Below, in pieces: positions 25,496 to 34,351 of a DNA stretch of 64,000 bases; positions within the stretch are counted from its first letter, which is position 1, and each line of letters opens with the position of its first letter. The position numbers were made by a program, and so were the translations under genes. The notes under the pieces were generated by a model. The model did not search any database. It saw nothing but the letters and a program-made list of their open reading frames with translations, and had not been told where the DNA came from. Origin of the DNA: Mesorhizobium temperatum (GTDB lineage Bacteria; Pseudomonadota; Alphaproteobacteria; Rhizobiales; Rhizobiaceae); contig NZ_NPKJ01000015.1 in assembly GCF_002284575.1 (NCBI RefSeq), positions 1 to 64,000 of the forward strand, read 5' to 3'.

Positions 25496-26454
25496 GGCAG
25501 CCATCCGAGCCAGCGCTGGCGGATGGTGCCCAGAATACCCTTGGGGAAAAACAGCACCAAAAGAATGAGCGCGATGCCGACGATCAGCAGATAGGCGGAG
25601 GTGTAGCCGCTGGTGATGTCGACGACATAGTACATGAACAGCGTGCCAATCAGGGGACCGAGCGTGGTCGCAGCACCGCCGAGCAGCACCCAGAGCAGCG
25701 GCAGGATGGAATATTGCACCGAGGCGAAAGTCGAGCCGACATAACCGAACAGCAACGCGTAGGCGGCGCCCGAAGCAGCACAGATGGTGCCGGAGACGAC
25801 GACGGCGGCAAGCTTGTTGGAAAACGTGTCGTAGCCGAGCATTTTGGTCCGCTCCTCGTTTTCGCGGATGGCGACCAGCACACGGCCATACCTGGAGCGG
25901 ACGACGGCGAGCGTCATCAGCAGCACGATCGAGAACAGGACGAGTGCGCTCATGTAGCGCACGGTCGGATTGGTGAGGCCGAGCGACGTGCTGCCCAAAA
26001 CAAGCACACGCGCCGACTGTGGCACGACCAGGCCCTGATCGCCGCCGGTCCAGGCCGCGAGATAGAGGATTATGAGATAGAACACCTGCGCGAACATCAT
26101 GGTGACGATCATGAAGGCAACGCCGGAAGTGCGTAGCGCCAGCAGACCGATCACCAGCGCAAGAAGCGCACCGCAGGCAAGCCCGGCGGCGAAGGCGGCC
26201 GGCACGCTCCAGCCGAGATGGATGACGGCAAGGCCTGCGCCATAGAGCCCGGCCGAAAAGAACATGGCGTGGCCGAGGCTGAGCAGCCCGACATAGCCAA
26301 ACAGCATGTTGTAGCCCATGGCGAAGACCGCCAGCACCATGATGCGGGCGAGCAAACCGTGATGGTATTCCGGCAGGACGAAGCTTAGGGCGAACAGCAG
26401 GACGATGACGCCCACATGCAACGCATAGGCTTTTGCCGGTGAAGCCTCCTTCAT
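25492..26454 (-). CDS. livM: Branched-chain-type ABC importer permease LivM
   Basis: A 320-residue membrane permease with about nine helices. The conserved LivM segments G-Y-N-M-L-F-G-Y-V-G-L-L-S-L-G-H-A (about 47-63) and the E-x-E ... M-L-G-Y-D-T-F coupling region (about 200-215) are visible. Pairs with LivH to form the translocation pore. Overlaps livG and livH by 4 bases each. Confidence 0.9.
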   Translation of the reverse strand: MKEASPAKAYALHVGVIVLLFALSFVLPEYHHGLLARIMVLAVFAMGYNMLFGYVGLLSLGHAMFFSAGLYGAGLAVIHLGWSVPAAFAAGLACGALLALVIGLLALRTSGVAFMIVTMMFAQVFYLIILYLAAWTGGDQGLVVPQSARVLVLGSTSLGLTNPTVRYMSALVLFSIVLLMTLAVVRSRYGRVLVAIRENEERTKMLGYDTFSNKLAAVVVSGTICAASGAAYALLFGYVGSTFASVQYSILPLLWVLLGGAATTLGPLIGTLFMYYVVDITSGYTSAYLLIVGIALILLVLFFPKGILGTIRQRWLGWLP

Positions 26455-27332
26455 CGCGATGCCGTCCCGAACAGACCTTGCGGCCGGAACACCAGCACCA
26501 TGGCAACCAGCAGCGTGGCGATGATCTTGGCCAGCGTCGGCGAGAAGAACACCGAGATGATGCCATCCGACAGGCCGATGAGCACGGCGGCGACGACAGT
26601 GCCGCGCAGCGAGCCGAGCCCGCCGATTATGACGACGATGAAGGACAGCAGCAGCGGGTCCTGCCCCATCAGATAATGCGCCTGGCTGATCGGCACGATC
26701 AGCACCGCGGCCACCGCCGCCAGCATGGCGCCGAGCGCGAAGACGCCGGCATAGACGCGGTCGACCGGAATGCCGAAGGCCTGCGCCGTCTCGCTGTCAT
26801 ATTGCGTGGCGCGCATGACAAGGCCGATTTTCGTACGCGTCAGTACGAACCACGTCGCGACAAGCAGAAGCGCAGACGCGGCGATGATCGACAGCTTGTA
26901 ACCGGAATAGCCGAACCACGGCAAAAGGATGCGGTAGCTGAAGGGCGCCTCAACCGGCCGTGCCTCCGGACCGTAGAAGGTCAGCGCCAGTTGCTGGATG
27001 ATGTAGAGCATGCCGATGGTTGCGACGATGGTGGCTTCCGGATTGTAATTCAGCCGGCGCAACACCAGCCGTTCGGCGACCAGCGCGATCAGGCCGACGA
27101 TCAACGGCGCCAGCACCAGCGCCGCCAGAAAACCGAGCGCCGGATGGCCCGATATCGCCGTGGAGATCGCCCAGGCAAGCACCGCGCCCAGCATGAAGAG
27201 CTCACCATGGGCGACATTGACGACACGCATGACGCCGAACACCAGCGACAGCCCAAGCGCCGTCAGCGCCAGCACCGCGGAGGTGACGAGGCCTTCGAGG
27301 GCGGCGAGGAGAAGATGAGGTCCGAAGTGCAT
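26451..27332 (-). CDS. livH: Branched-chain-type ABC importer permease LivH
   Basis: A 293-residue permease with the LivH hallmarks G-L-S-L-V-F-G-V-M-R-V-V-N-V-A-H-G-E-L-F-M-L-G-A (residues about 27-50) and R-A-T-Q-Y-D-S-E-T-A-Q-A-F-G-I in the cytoplasmic coupling loop. It is separated from its binding-protein gene upstream by 107 bases that include a strong palindrome (27364-27402), which may lower expression of the membrane and ATPase genes relative to the binding protein. Confidence 0.9.
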   Translation of the reverse strand: MHFGPHLLLAALEGLVTSAVLALTALGLSLVFGVMRVVNVAHGELFMLGAVLAWAISTAISGHPALGFLAALVLAPLIVGLIALVAERLVLRRLNYNPEATIVATIGMLYIIQQLALTFYGPEARPVEAPFSYRILLPWFGYSGYKLSIIAASALLLVATWFVLTRTKIGLVMRATQYDSETAQAFGIPVDRVYAGVFALGAMLAAVAAVLIVPISQAHYLMGQDPLLLSFIVVIIGGLGSLRGTVVAAVLIGLSDGIISVFFSPTLAKIIATLLVAMVLVFRPQGLFGTASR

Positions 27333-27363
27333 CGGCTAAGCACCGGCGGATGCGCGAAGCACC

Positions 27364-27402
27364 CCCCTCTGTCCTGCCGGACTGTCCGGCAGGACAGAGG
27401 GG
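27364..27402. repeat. Perfect 18-bp palindromic repeat (CCTCTGTCCTGCCGGA type)
   Basis: Arms 27364-27381 and 27385-27402 are exact reverse complements around a 3-base loop. The same 16-base word appears in both arms of the much larger repeat at 30344-30502, so it belongs to a dispersed family. It lies between the binding-protein and livH genes. Confidence 0.88.
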
Positions 27403-27439
27403 CGTCGCTCGAACCGCACTTTCTTCAAAACAGCTAAGC

Positions 27440-28744
27440 TCACAGCGGCTGGGTCGTGTAATCCCCTTCCGGCTCGTAGAGGCCGTCCTCGATCTTGGTC
27501 TTGTGGACCACATTCAGCCGGCCGCCTTCGACCTTGGAGATGTTCTGGATGCCAAAGCACTGATGGATCTTGCCGTTGAAGGTCTTCGGCCCTTGCGGAT
27601 GCTCGGGGCCTTCGGCGAACTCGGTCAAGGCTTCGGTCGCCTCGACCAGCTTGGCGCGGTCTTCCGGACCCTTATAGCCGGCATCCTCCATCGCCTTCTT
27701 GACGACATAGAGCGTTTCCCAGCAACCGAACATGTGTGCGGCGGTGGAGACGTCCTTGGGATCGCCGACGGCAGCACCATTGTCGTCGATGCCGACGGCG
27801 GCGCGATAGGCCTTCTGCGCGGCGGAATCGTCAGGCTGCGCGTAGCGCGGCGAGCCTTCCCAGAAATGGCTGCCGTCGAGGAATTCGAGGCCGGGGCTGT
27901 TGATATCGGTGGCTTCGAGCGAATCGATGAAACCGAACAGCTGCGGCCGGTTGGAGCCATAGAACTCGCCGAGTTCCTTGACGAAGGTGAGCACCGCCGG
28001 GCCGACCATGACGTGATAGATCACTTCGGTCTCGGCCGGGATCTGCGGAAAATATTTGGTGAAGGACGATTCCGTCGGCGGAATGGCGATCTGGGCAATG
28101 ACCTCAGCGCCTTGCGCCTTCAGCGCCGGCGGCAGGTAGTCGCGATGATCGTAGCCGAAGGCGAAATCGGGGAATATCTGCGTCACCTTCTTGCCGGCAT
28201 TCGCCGCGATCCACGGCGCCATCGCCTGGATCTGGCTCTTCACGTCGGTGATGCCGGGCTGGAAGACGTAGCGATTGAGCTTGGTCGAGGCGACGTGGTG
28301 GCCTTCGCTGACAACGAAATAGGGCATCTTGGCCTCGCCGGCGGCGGGCGCCGAGCCGATGACGACATGCGAAAACAGCGTGCCGTAGACGATGTCGGTC
28401 TTGTGCTGGGTGGCGAATTTGCCGACCACTTCGGCGCCTCGGCCGGGATCGGTGCCGTCATCCTCGATGATCACCTCGACCGGCCGGCCGTTGATGCCGC
28501 CGGCTTCGTTGATCGCCTTGACCGCGGCGGCGGTGGTCCTCTCGTACCAGCGGCCATAAGCGGCGCCGATGCCGGTGCGGTGGCACTGGAAGCCGATCTT
28601 TATCGGCGCCGAGCTTTGCGCCTGACTGTAGCGCACGAACCCGGGCGCGACGGCGAGGCCGGCGCCCGCGGCCAACCCCTTCAGCGCCGTGCGGCGGGTG
28701 AGGCCGGTTTTGGAGAGATCGAAAAACCCATTCTTGTCAGTCAC
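27440..28744 (-). CDS. Periplasmic binding protein of the liv-type importer
   Basis: A 434-residue type I binding protein. The N-terminus has a twin-arginine-type signal (T-R-R-T-A-L-K-G-L-A-A-G-A-G) and then I-K-I-G-F-Q-C-H-R-T-G-I-G-A, followed by typical LivK-like segments (A-I-N-E-A-G-G-I-N-G-R-P-V-E-V-I-I-E-D-D-G-T-D, split by hinge regions). GTG at 28744 follows an AAGGGGA site and is the best start. It is the first gene of the operon with livHMGF. Length and the C-H-R-T-G-I-G segment are closer to amide/urea- or aromatic-acid-type members than to LivJ; the true ligand is unknown, though the neighbouring operon makes an N-heterocycle possible. Confidence 0.87.
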   Translation of the reverse strand: MTDKNGFFDLSKTGLTRRTALKGLAAGAGLAVAPGFVRYSQAQSSAPIKIGFQCHRTGIGAAYGRWYERTTAAAVKAINEAGGINGRPVEVIIEDDGTDPGRGAEVVGKFATQHKTDIVYGTLFSHVVIGSAPAAGEAKMPYFVVSEGHHVASTKLNRYVFQPGITDVKSQIQAMAPWIAANAGKKVTQIFPDFAFGYDHRDYLPPALKAQGAEVIAQIAIPPTESSFTKYFPQIPAETEVIYHVMVGPAVLTFVKELGEFYGSNRPQLFGFIDSLEATDINSPGLEFLDGSHFWEGSPRYAQPDDSAAQKAYRAAVGIDDNGAAVGDPKDVSTAAHMFGCWETLYVVKKAMEDAGYKGPEDRAKLVEATEALTEFAEGPEHPQGPKTFNGKIHQCFGIQNISKVEGGRLNVVHKTKIEDGLYEPEGDYTTQPL

Positions 28745-28910
28745 GGCAGTTCCCCTTGTTTTTTGAGTTTTGACCAATGGCTGTAGCGAGGCGGGCCACT
28801 CCGGTAAGAGCGCCAAAATTGCATGTGTACAAACTAAATCATCAAAGCCCTGATGTGGCAAGCGAGCTTTCCCTAAGGATCAATCGATGCCATCGAAGCG
28901 GGCTTTTGTC

Positions 28911-30368
28911 TCATCCGGCCGCCGGCGTGGCAAGCAACCACAGGCCGAAGACCGTATAGGCGATCATCAGCACGGTGAGCGGAAACTGGCTGAGCGCGGC
29001 GCGGGCGGGAACCGGATGCAATCGCCAGGCGAGGCCATGCGCGACGAGCACGGCGAGCATGTGACCGGCGATAATGACACCGGCCTGGACATTCCACAGC
29101 CACCATGCCGAGCCGGCGCCGGCGGCCACGCCGGTTTCGATCTGCATGGCCGCGGTGCCGAACAGGTTCCAGCCCAGCGCAAACGGGTCGGAAAGCGCAG
29201 CCACTGCATATTGGCCGTCGACGAGCAGCGCCGTCAGATAGTGCGCGACATGGTAGGCGAGCGCTATCGGCACGATCGACCAAACCAGCAGCCCGGCGGC
29301 CTGACCAAGGGGATGCGGGCTGCCGGCAAGACGCTGGCCAAGGACAATGGCAAAGATGAACGCGGCTGCAAGCAAGACGAACGTCAGCACCAGCCCGAAG
29401 GTGCCGATGCCGATCACCGCCGTGCGGCCCGGAAATTCCAGCGGATTGTGGCCGAACAGGCCGAGCCAAAAGAAGGTTTTCGACAGGCCGTCGAAGGAGA
29501 CCGACGACAGCGCAAGCAACAGGAAAACAATGCCGCTGAGCGACAGCGGCGCGGCATTGCTGAGCTTGGCGCCCGGCCAGCACAGACTGAGCCGACCGCC
29601 TTCATTGCGCTCGACTTCATTACGCTCAAGGAGGGCGAAGCGCGCCACCATGGCGAGGAAGACGGTCAGGAACTCACCGCGCCGGCTCCAGTCGCGGTAG
29701 CCGAACATCAGCATGGCGGCAAAACTCAGCAGCCAATAGAGGCCGGCAGCCCAGGCGAGCCGCGCCGGGTCGTCGGGCGCCGGGTCGATCAGCTCGAACC
29801 AGGCGAAGGCGAAGAACAGCACGACGGCCGGCCAGCAGCCGAGCCACGGGGGCGGGCGCCATGTCGGCCGCTTGCCGAACAGGCTGGAAATGACACGCCA
29901 AGGCCCGTACCAGGGGTTCAGCCATGACCAGAGATTGCCGAGCAGCCCCTGCAGCAAAACCAGCCCGACCCAGAGCAACGTCCAGATGGCCAGGGGCAGC
30001 GGGTTGGAAAGCGGATCGCGGCTGCCGAACAGGCCAGCCACAACGAGAATTGCAAAGCCGGCAAAGGACATCAGGCTGACGGTTGTCCGTGCGCCGTCGC
30101 CGAATGCGAAGAGCGGCAGGCGCCGCCGCCAGAAGCGGGCAGGAAAGTCTGAGGGCAGCAGTGCCAGGACAAGGAAACTGGCGGCGACCGCGAGCGCACC
30201 GCCGGCGACGTAGTAGCCGGTGGGCAGAAGCAGGACGTGGCCGCGATCGGAGGCATGGGCGAAAGCGGGGGTGGGCGACAGTGTCAGGGCGTAGACGAAG
30301 GCTTTCTTTGGGAAGGAACATCCTTCGCCGCAGTGATCCTTCGCACCCCCCTCTGTCCTGCCGGACAT
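28911..30368 (-). CDS. Polytopic membrane protein, start supplied by a palindromic repeat
   Basis: A protein of up to 485 residues with a signal-like segment (K-K-A-F-V-Y-A-L-T-L ... A-F-A-H-A) followed by about 12 hydrophobic helices rich in Trp, Phe and His (for example W-S-W-L-N-P-W-Y-G-P-W, V-A-H-Y-L-T-A-L, A-G-H-M-L-A-V-L-V-A-H-G). I do not recognise the family with certainty; similar proteins may carry the label fenitrothion hydrolase, without evidence here. The only plausible ATG ahead of the signal segment (30368) lies inside the left arm of the repeat at 30344-30502. The native start may have been displaced by that insertion. It may still be translated from this start or from a non-standard codon. 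Confidence 0.6.
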   Translation of the reverse strand: MSGRTEGGAKDHCGEGCSFPKKAFVYALTLSPTPAFAHASDRGHVLLLPTGYYVAGGALAVAASFLVLALLPSDFPARFWRRRLPLFAFGDGARTTVSLMSFAGFAILVVAGLFGSRDPLSNPLPLAIWTLLWVGLVLLQGLLGNLWSWLNPWYGPWRVISSLFGKRPTWRPPPWLGCWPAVVLFFAFAWFELIDPAPDDPARLAWAAGLYWLLSFAAMLMFGYRDWSRRGEFLTVFLAMVARFALLERNEVERNEGGRLSLCWPGAKLSNAAPLSLSGIVFLLLALSSVSFDGLSKTFFWLGLFGHNPLEFPGRTAVIGIGTFGLVLTFVLLAAAFIFAIVLGQRLAGSPHPLGQAAGLLVWSIVPIALAYHVAHYLTALLVDGQYAVAALSDPFALGWNLFGTAAMQIETGVAAGAGSAWWLWNVQAGVIIAGHMLAVLVAHGLAWRLHPVPARAALSQFPLTVLMIAYTVFGLWLLATPAAG

Positions 30369-30502
30369 CTCCCCCGCAAGGGGGGAGATTGGCTGGTATG
30401 CCGGCTTTCGCCAATCTTCGACGTTGCAAGAAGGGCGCCGTTCGAACGAACTGCCGATCTCCCCCCTTGCGGGGGAGATGTCCGGCAGGACAGAGGGGGG
30501 TG
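30344..30502. repeat. Large inverted repeat, two perfect 46-bp arms
   Basis: Arms 30344-30389 and 30457-30502 are exact reverse complements, separated by 67 bases. Each arm contains the CCTCTGTCCTGCCGGA word seen at 27364 and its own small hairpin (atctccccc / gggggagat). It stands between pncB and the membrane-protein gene and provides the latter's only upstream ATG. Confidence 0.9.
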
Positions 30503-30560
30503 GGCGGGAACTCACGCTATCCGAGATTTCCCTTTTGGCGAGGCGAGATCATCATCACCC

Positions 30561-31865
30561 TCACACCTTGACCAGTTGCTCCACGCGGTCTTTCTCGCCA
30601 AATATGCGCAAATAGCGTTCGATCTCTTTCTCGTCGCCGGTGGCCTTGGCGGGATTGTCGGAGAGCTTGACCGCCGGCCGGCCATTGGCTTCGGTGACCT
30701 TGCAGACCAGCGAGATGGCGTCGAGCCGGTTGGTGTCAGTCGGCGCGCAGCCCTCGAAATCATTGGTCAGGTTGGTGCCCCAGCCGAAGGACATGCGCAC
30801 CTTGCCGCGGAAGTGACGGTAGGTTTCCTCGATGGTCTCGACCTCGAGCCCGTCGGAGAAGATGAGCAGCTTCTGCCTGGGGTCCTTGCCCTTTGCACGC
30901 CACCAGGAAAGGATCTTCTCGCCGCCCTCGATCGGCGGCGCGCTGTCGGGGCGGAAACCGGTCCAGTCGGCGACCCAGTCCGGCACGTCACGCAGGAACG
31001 CCGAGGTGCCGAAGGTGTCCGGCAGCACGATCAGCAAATTGCCGCCATAGTAGCGCTGCCAGTCCTCCAGCACCTTGTAGGGCGACTGTTTCAATTCCTT
31101 TTCCGAATTGGCGAGCGCGGCGAACACCATCGGCAGTTCATGCGCGTTGGTGCCGAGCGCTTCGAGGTCGTTGTCCATGGCGAGCAGCACGTTGGACGTA
31201 CCGGTGAAAGCCTCACCGATGCCTTCCTTGAGCGCTTCGACGCACCAGCGCTGCCACAGGAAGGAATGACGGCGGCGGGTGCCGAAGTCGGAAATGCGGA
31301 TATCGGGCAGCGCTTTCAGCCGCTCGGTCTTGGCCCACATCTTGGCCTTGGCGCGGGCATAGAGCACGTCGAGCGCAAAGGGGCCGAACGCCCGCATGGC
31401 GGCGCGAGAGCGCAGTTCGTTGATGATGGCGAGCGCCGGGATCTCCCACAGCGTCGTGTACATCCACGGACCGCTGAAAGTGAGCTCGTACTGGCCATCG
31501 CGCTTGGAAAGCTCGTATTCCGGCAGCTGGAATCTTTCGAGCCAGGCGAGGAATTCCGGTTCAAAGATCTGCTTGCGGCCATAGAAGGTATTGCCGCCGA
31601 GCCAGATCATCTCCTTCTTGGAGAAGCGCAAGGTGCGAGCATGATCGAGCTGATCGCGCAGTTCCGCCTCGTCGATCTCCTCGGCAAGGCGAACCGAGGT
31701 GGTGCGGTTGATCAGCGAGAAGGTGGTGTCGATCTTGGGGTACATGCCCCAGATCATCTGCAGCATCAACAGCTTGTAAAAATCGGTGTCGAGCAGGCTG
31801 CGGACGATCGGGTCTAGCTTCCAGGTGTGGTTGTAGACGCGCCGCGCTATATCGGTCTTAGTCAT
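30561..31865 (-). CDS. pncB: Nicotinate phosphoribosyltransferase
   Basis: A 434-residue enzyme that joins nicotinate and PRPP to form nicotinate mononucleotide in NAD salvage. The PncB signature is clear: L-L-D-T-D-F-Y-K near residue 25, the [16 protein letters not shown]/nicotinate loop at about 191-202, and the phosphorylated histidine His242 in [10 protein letters not shown]. The C-terminal K-L-S-D-N-P-A-K motif is also intact. It works directly downstream of PncA in the pathway. It stands alone between the large palindrome and the LysR gene. Confidence 0.95.
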   Translation of the reverse strand: MTKTDIARRVYNHTWKLDPIVRSLLDTDFYKLLMLQMIWGMYPKIDTTFSLINRTTSVRLAEEIDEAELRDQLDHARTLRFSKKEMIWLGGNTFYGRKQIFEPEFLAWLERFQLPEYELSKRDGQYELTFSGPWMYTTLWEIPALAIINELRSRAAMRAFGPFALDVLYARAKAKMWAKTERLKALPDIRISDFGTRRRHSFLWQRWCVEALKEGIGEAFTGTSNVLLAMDNDLEALGTNAHELPMVFAALANSEKELKQSPYKVLEDWQRYYGGNLLIVLPDTFGTSAFLRDVPDWVADWTGFRPDSAPPIEGGEKILSWWRAKGKDPRQKLLIFSDGLEVETIEETYRHFRGKVRMSFGWGTNLTNDFEGCAPTDTNRLDAISLVCKVTEANGRPAVKLSDNPAKATGDEKEIERYLRIFGEKDRVEQLVKV

Positions 31866-32003
31866 GTCTCGATGCCGCCTTCGCTGCTCGCTCCCTGCGG
31901 AATGCCTCTTAGCATTGAATTTTTGAAAGCGCCTCCCGCTTTGCGAGCTGGCCCGACAAAAAGAAAACCCTGCGGCAAATGCAAGACTTCGGCAATCGCA
32001 GCC

Positions 32004-32978
32004 TCAGGACGCGGTCTTGGCGCCGATCACTCGCAGCGCCGGGCGCTTCCTGCGGATGCCGATGCGGCCCGCCACCGGCGCATCGGCGCGGCCGTCGGCC
32101 TGCTCTTTCTCGGCAAACAGCCAGTCGATGAACAGCTGCACGATCGGCGCCGACCTCATCTCGTTGCGGCAGACGACGTAGAAATCGTCGACCGCCGGCA
32201 CCGACAGGCTGAACGGTGCGACAAGCAGTCCCCTGGCGAGCAGTCCGCTTGCGGTCACCGTGTCGCCAAGCGCCACACCGTGGCCATGAACCGCAGCCTC
32301 GCTCGCCATGCGCGCATCGCCGAGATGGTGGCGGCGGCCGCGCTCCAGATCCAGTGCGTCGGCGGCGGCCAGCCAGGTGTGCCACTCGCGGCCGTCGTCG
32401 CCATGCAGGAAGACATGATCGGCGAGATCGCGCACGGTGCGGATCGGACGGTTGTTGATCAGCGTCGGGCTGACCACCGGGAACAGTTCGAGACCCGACC
32501 ATTTGCGCATCCAGCAATCGGTCCAGCTGCCGTCGCCATAGTGCACGCAGATATCGATATGCGGTGCGCGGATGTCCTTGGCGTCGTTGGACGGGATCAG
32601 CGTCAGCCTGATATCGGGGTATTGCGAGGTGAAGCTGCCGAGCCGCGGGATCATCCAGAGCAGCAGCAGCGCCGGCACGCAGGATACCGAGAGGGCACCG
32701 GTGCTCGCCGGCCTCGTCATGCGCTGCGTGGCGGCAGCGATGCCGTCGAAGGCGGTCGACACCGCCGGCAGCAATTCGGCGCCGTGCGGCGTCAGCTTCA
32801 CCCGCTGACCGGCGCGCTCGAACAGCTTGACGCCCAGCGACTGTTCGAGCGCCTTGATCTGATGGCTGATGGCGCCATGGGTGACGTTCAGCTCAGCCGC
32901 CGCCTTGGTCAGCGAGGCGTGGCGCGCCGTCGCCTCGAAGGCCCGCAATGGATTCAGGGGAGGCAGTCGCTTGGCCAT
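32004..32978 (-). CDS. LysR-family regulator (GcvA-like)
   Basis: A 324-residue regulator. The winged HTH is L-R-A-F-E-A-T-A-R-H-A-S-L-T-K-A-A-A-E-L-N-V-T-H-G-A-I-S-H-Q-I, the pattern of the GcvA subgroup, followed by a LysR substrate-binding domain. It is divergent from the agmatinase and amino-acid importer genes (gap about 230 bases), so it is the likely regulator of agmatine or guanidino-acid use. A dispersed hairpin repeat lies in the gap just before its start. Confidence 0.88.
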   Translation of the reverse strand: MAKRLPPLNPLRAFEATARHASLTKAAAELNVTHGAISHQIKALEQSLGVKLFERAGQRVKLTPHGAELLPAVSTAFDGIAAATQRMTRPASTGALSVSCVPALLLLWMIPRLGSFTSQYPDIRLTLIPSNDAKDIRAPHIDICVHYGDGSWTDCWMRKWSGLELFPVVSPTLINNRPIRTVRDLADHVFLHGDDGREWHTWLAAADALDLERGRRHHLGDARMASEAAVHGHGVALGDTVTASGLLARGLLVAPFSLSVPAVDDFYVVCRNEMRSAPIVQLFIDWLFAEKEQADGRADAPVAGRIGIRRKRPALRVIGAKTAS

Positions 32979-32991
32979 CGGAGCCTCAAAG

Positions 32992-33040
32992 GAGCACGAT
33001 CCCCAGAAGTGGAACCCGGTTTTCGGACAAGATCGTGCTC
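32992..33040. repeat. Rhizobial hairpin repeat (GATC...GATC type)
   Basis: Arms gagcacgat (32992-33000) and atcgtgctc (33032-33040) are exact reverse complements around a centre with ggaacccggttttcgg. A related hairpin lies at 60805-60852 with a similar gaaaccg/cggttt core. It occupies the LysR-agmatinase promoter region. Confidence 0.75.
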
Positions 33041-33212
33041 AACATTAATGTGAGATTTTCTCACAGCAAACACCCTAACAATATCAATTGATTTTTCAAT
33101 GCAGCTGCAAGACACTTTGGATCGAACAACATCAAGACGTGAAATCCGCAGGCAGCCGGCAGGATGGCGACCGTCATTGATGGCCGCTCCGCACCAGCCA
33201 TGGAGGACCGAC

Positions 33213-34274
33213 ATGGGTTATGATCGCGGCAAGCTTGAAGCGTTGCGCCGCAAATATGGCGAAAGCCATGGCGGCGAGATGTTCGACCCGAAATTCCGGC
33301 GTGTCGCCGACAAGATCTTTTCCAAGAGCGGCACACGGCTGGCGCCCTATTCCGGCATCCCGACCTTCCTCGCTGCGCCCTACCGGGAAGTTGCCGCCGA
33401 CAATCCGGATTTCGGCGATTTGCAGGTGGCGATGATCGGCGTGCCGATGGACCTCGGCGTGACCAACCGGCCGGGTGCCCGCTTCGGGCCAAGGGCGCTG
33501 CGCGCCATCGAGCGCATCGGCCCCTACAATCATGTGCTGGAATGCGCGCCGACACATGAGCTGAAGGTGGCCGACATCGGCGACGTGCCGTTCCAGAGCC
33601 GTTACCGGCTGGAGACCAGCCATGACGACATCGAGCGCCGCACCAACCAGATCGTCGACGCCGGCGTCATTCCGCTTTCGGTCGGCGGCGATCACTCGAT
33701 CAGCCATCCGATCCTGAAAGCAGTCGGCAAGAAGGCGCCGGTCGGCATGATCCACATCGATGCCCATTGCGACACCAGCGGCCTGTTCGACATGACCAAG
33801 TTCCACCATGGCGGGCCGTTCCGCAATGCGGTGCTCGACGGCGTGCTCGACCCGACCCGCACCATCCAGATCGGCATCCGCGGCTCGGCCGAATATCTGT
33901 GGGAGTTCACCTACGAATCCGGCATGACCGTCGTGCATGCCGAAGAGGTGACCGGCCTCGGCATGCCCGCCATCATCGAGAAGGCGCGCCAGATCGTCGG
34001 CGATGGCCCGACCTATGTGTCTTTCGACATCGACAGCATCGATCCGGCCTTCGCGCCCGGCACCGGCACGCCTGAGGTCGGCGGGCTGACGACGCGGGAA
34101 GTGCTTGAACTTCTGCGCGGCCTGAAGGGCCTCAACATCGTCGGCGGCGACGTCGTCGAGGTGGCGCCGCAATATGACGCGACCACCAACACGGCCCATG
34201 CCGGCGCGCAGGTGCTGTTCGAAATACTGAGCCTGATGGTGTTCAGCCCGGCGATCTCAGGCAAGCGAGCCTGA
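33213..34274 (+). CDS. speB: Agmatinase / guanidino-acid ureohydrolase
   Basis: A 353-residue arginase-fold enzyme that releases urea from agmatine or a related guanidino compound (guanidinobutyrate is the main alternative). The dinuclear manganese ligands lie in G-G-D-H-S-I-S, I-D-A-H-C-D-T and F-D-I-D-S-I-D-P. The ATG at 33213 follows a GGAGG site; the open frame from 33099 is too long. The urea it makes could feed the urease encoded later in the window. It is followed by a polar amino-acid importer on the same strand, 77 bases away. Confidence 0.85.
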   Translation: MGYDRGKLEALRRKYGESHGGEMFDPKFRRVADKIFSKSGTRLAPYSGIPTFLAAPYREVAADNPDFGDLQVAMIGVPMDLGVTNRPGARFGPRALRAIERIGPYNHVLECAPTHELKVADIGDVPFQSRYRLETSHDDIERRTNQIVDAGVIPLSVGGDHSISHPILKAVGKKAPVGMIHIDAHCDTSGLFDMTKFHHGGPFRNAVLDGVLDPTRTIQIGIRGSAEYLWEFTYESGMTVVHAEEVTGLGMPAIIEKARQIVGDGPTYVSFDIDSIDPAFAPGTGTPEVGGLTTREVLELLRGLKGLNIVGGDVVEVAPQYDATTNTAHAGAQVLFEILSLMVFSPAISGKRA

Positions 34275-34351
34275 CGCACATCCAAGGCGACCGCCGCGCT
34301 GGAGCCGGTGGCCGCATTCAAACAAAACAAGCTTCCAGCAGGGGAACGACA

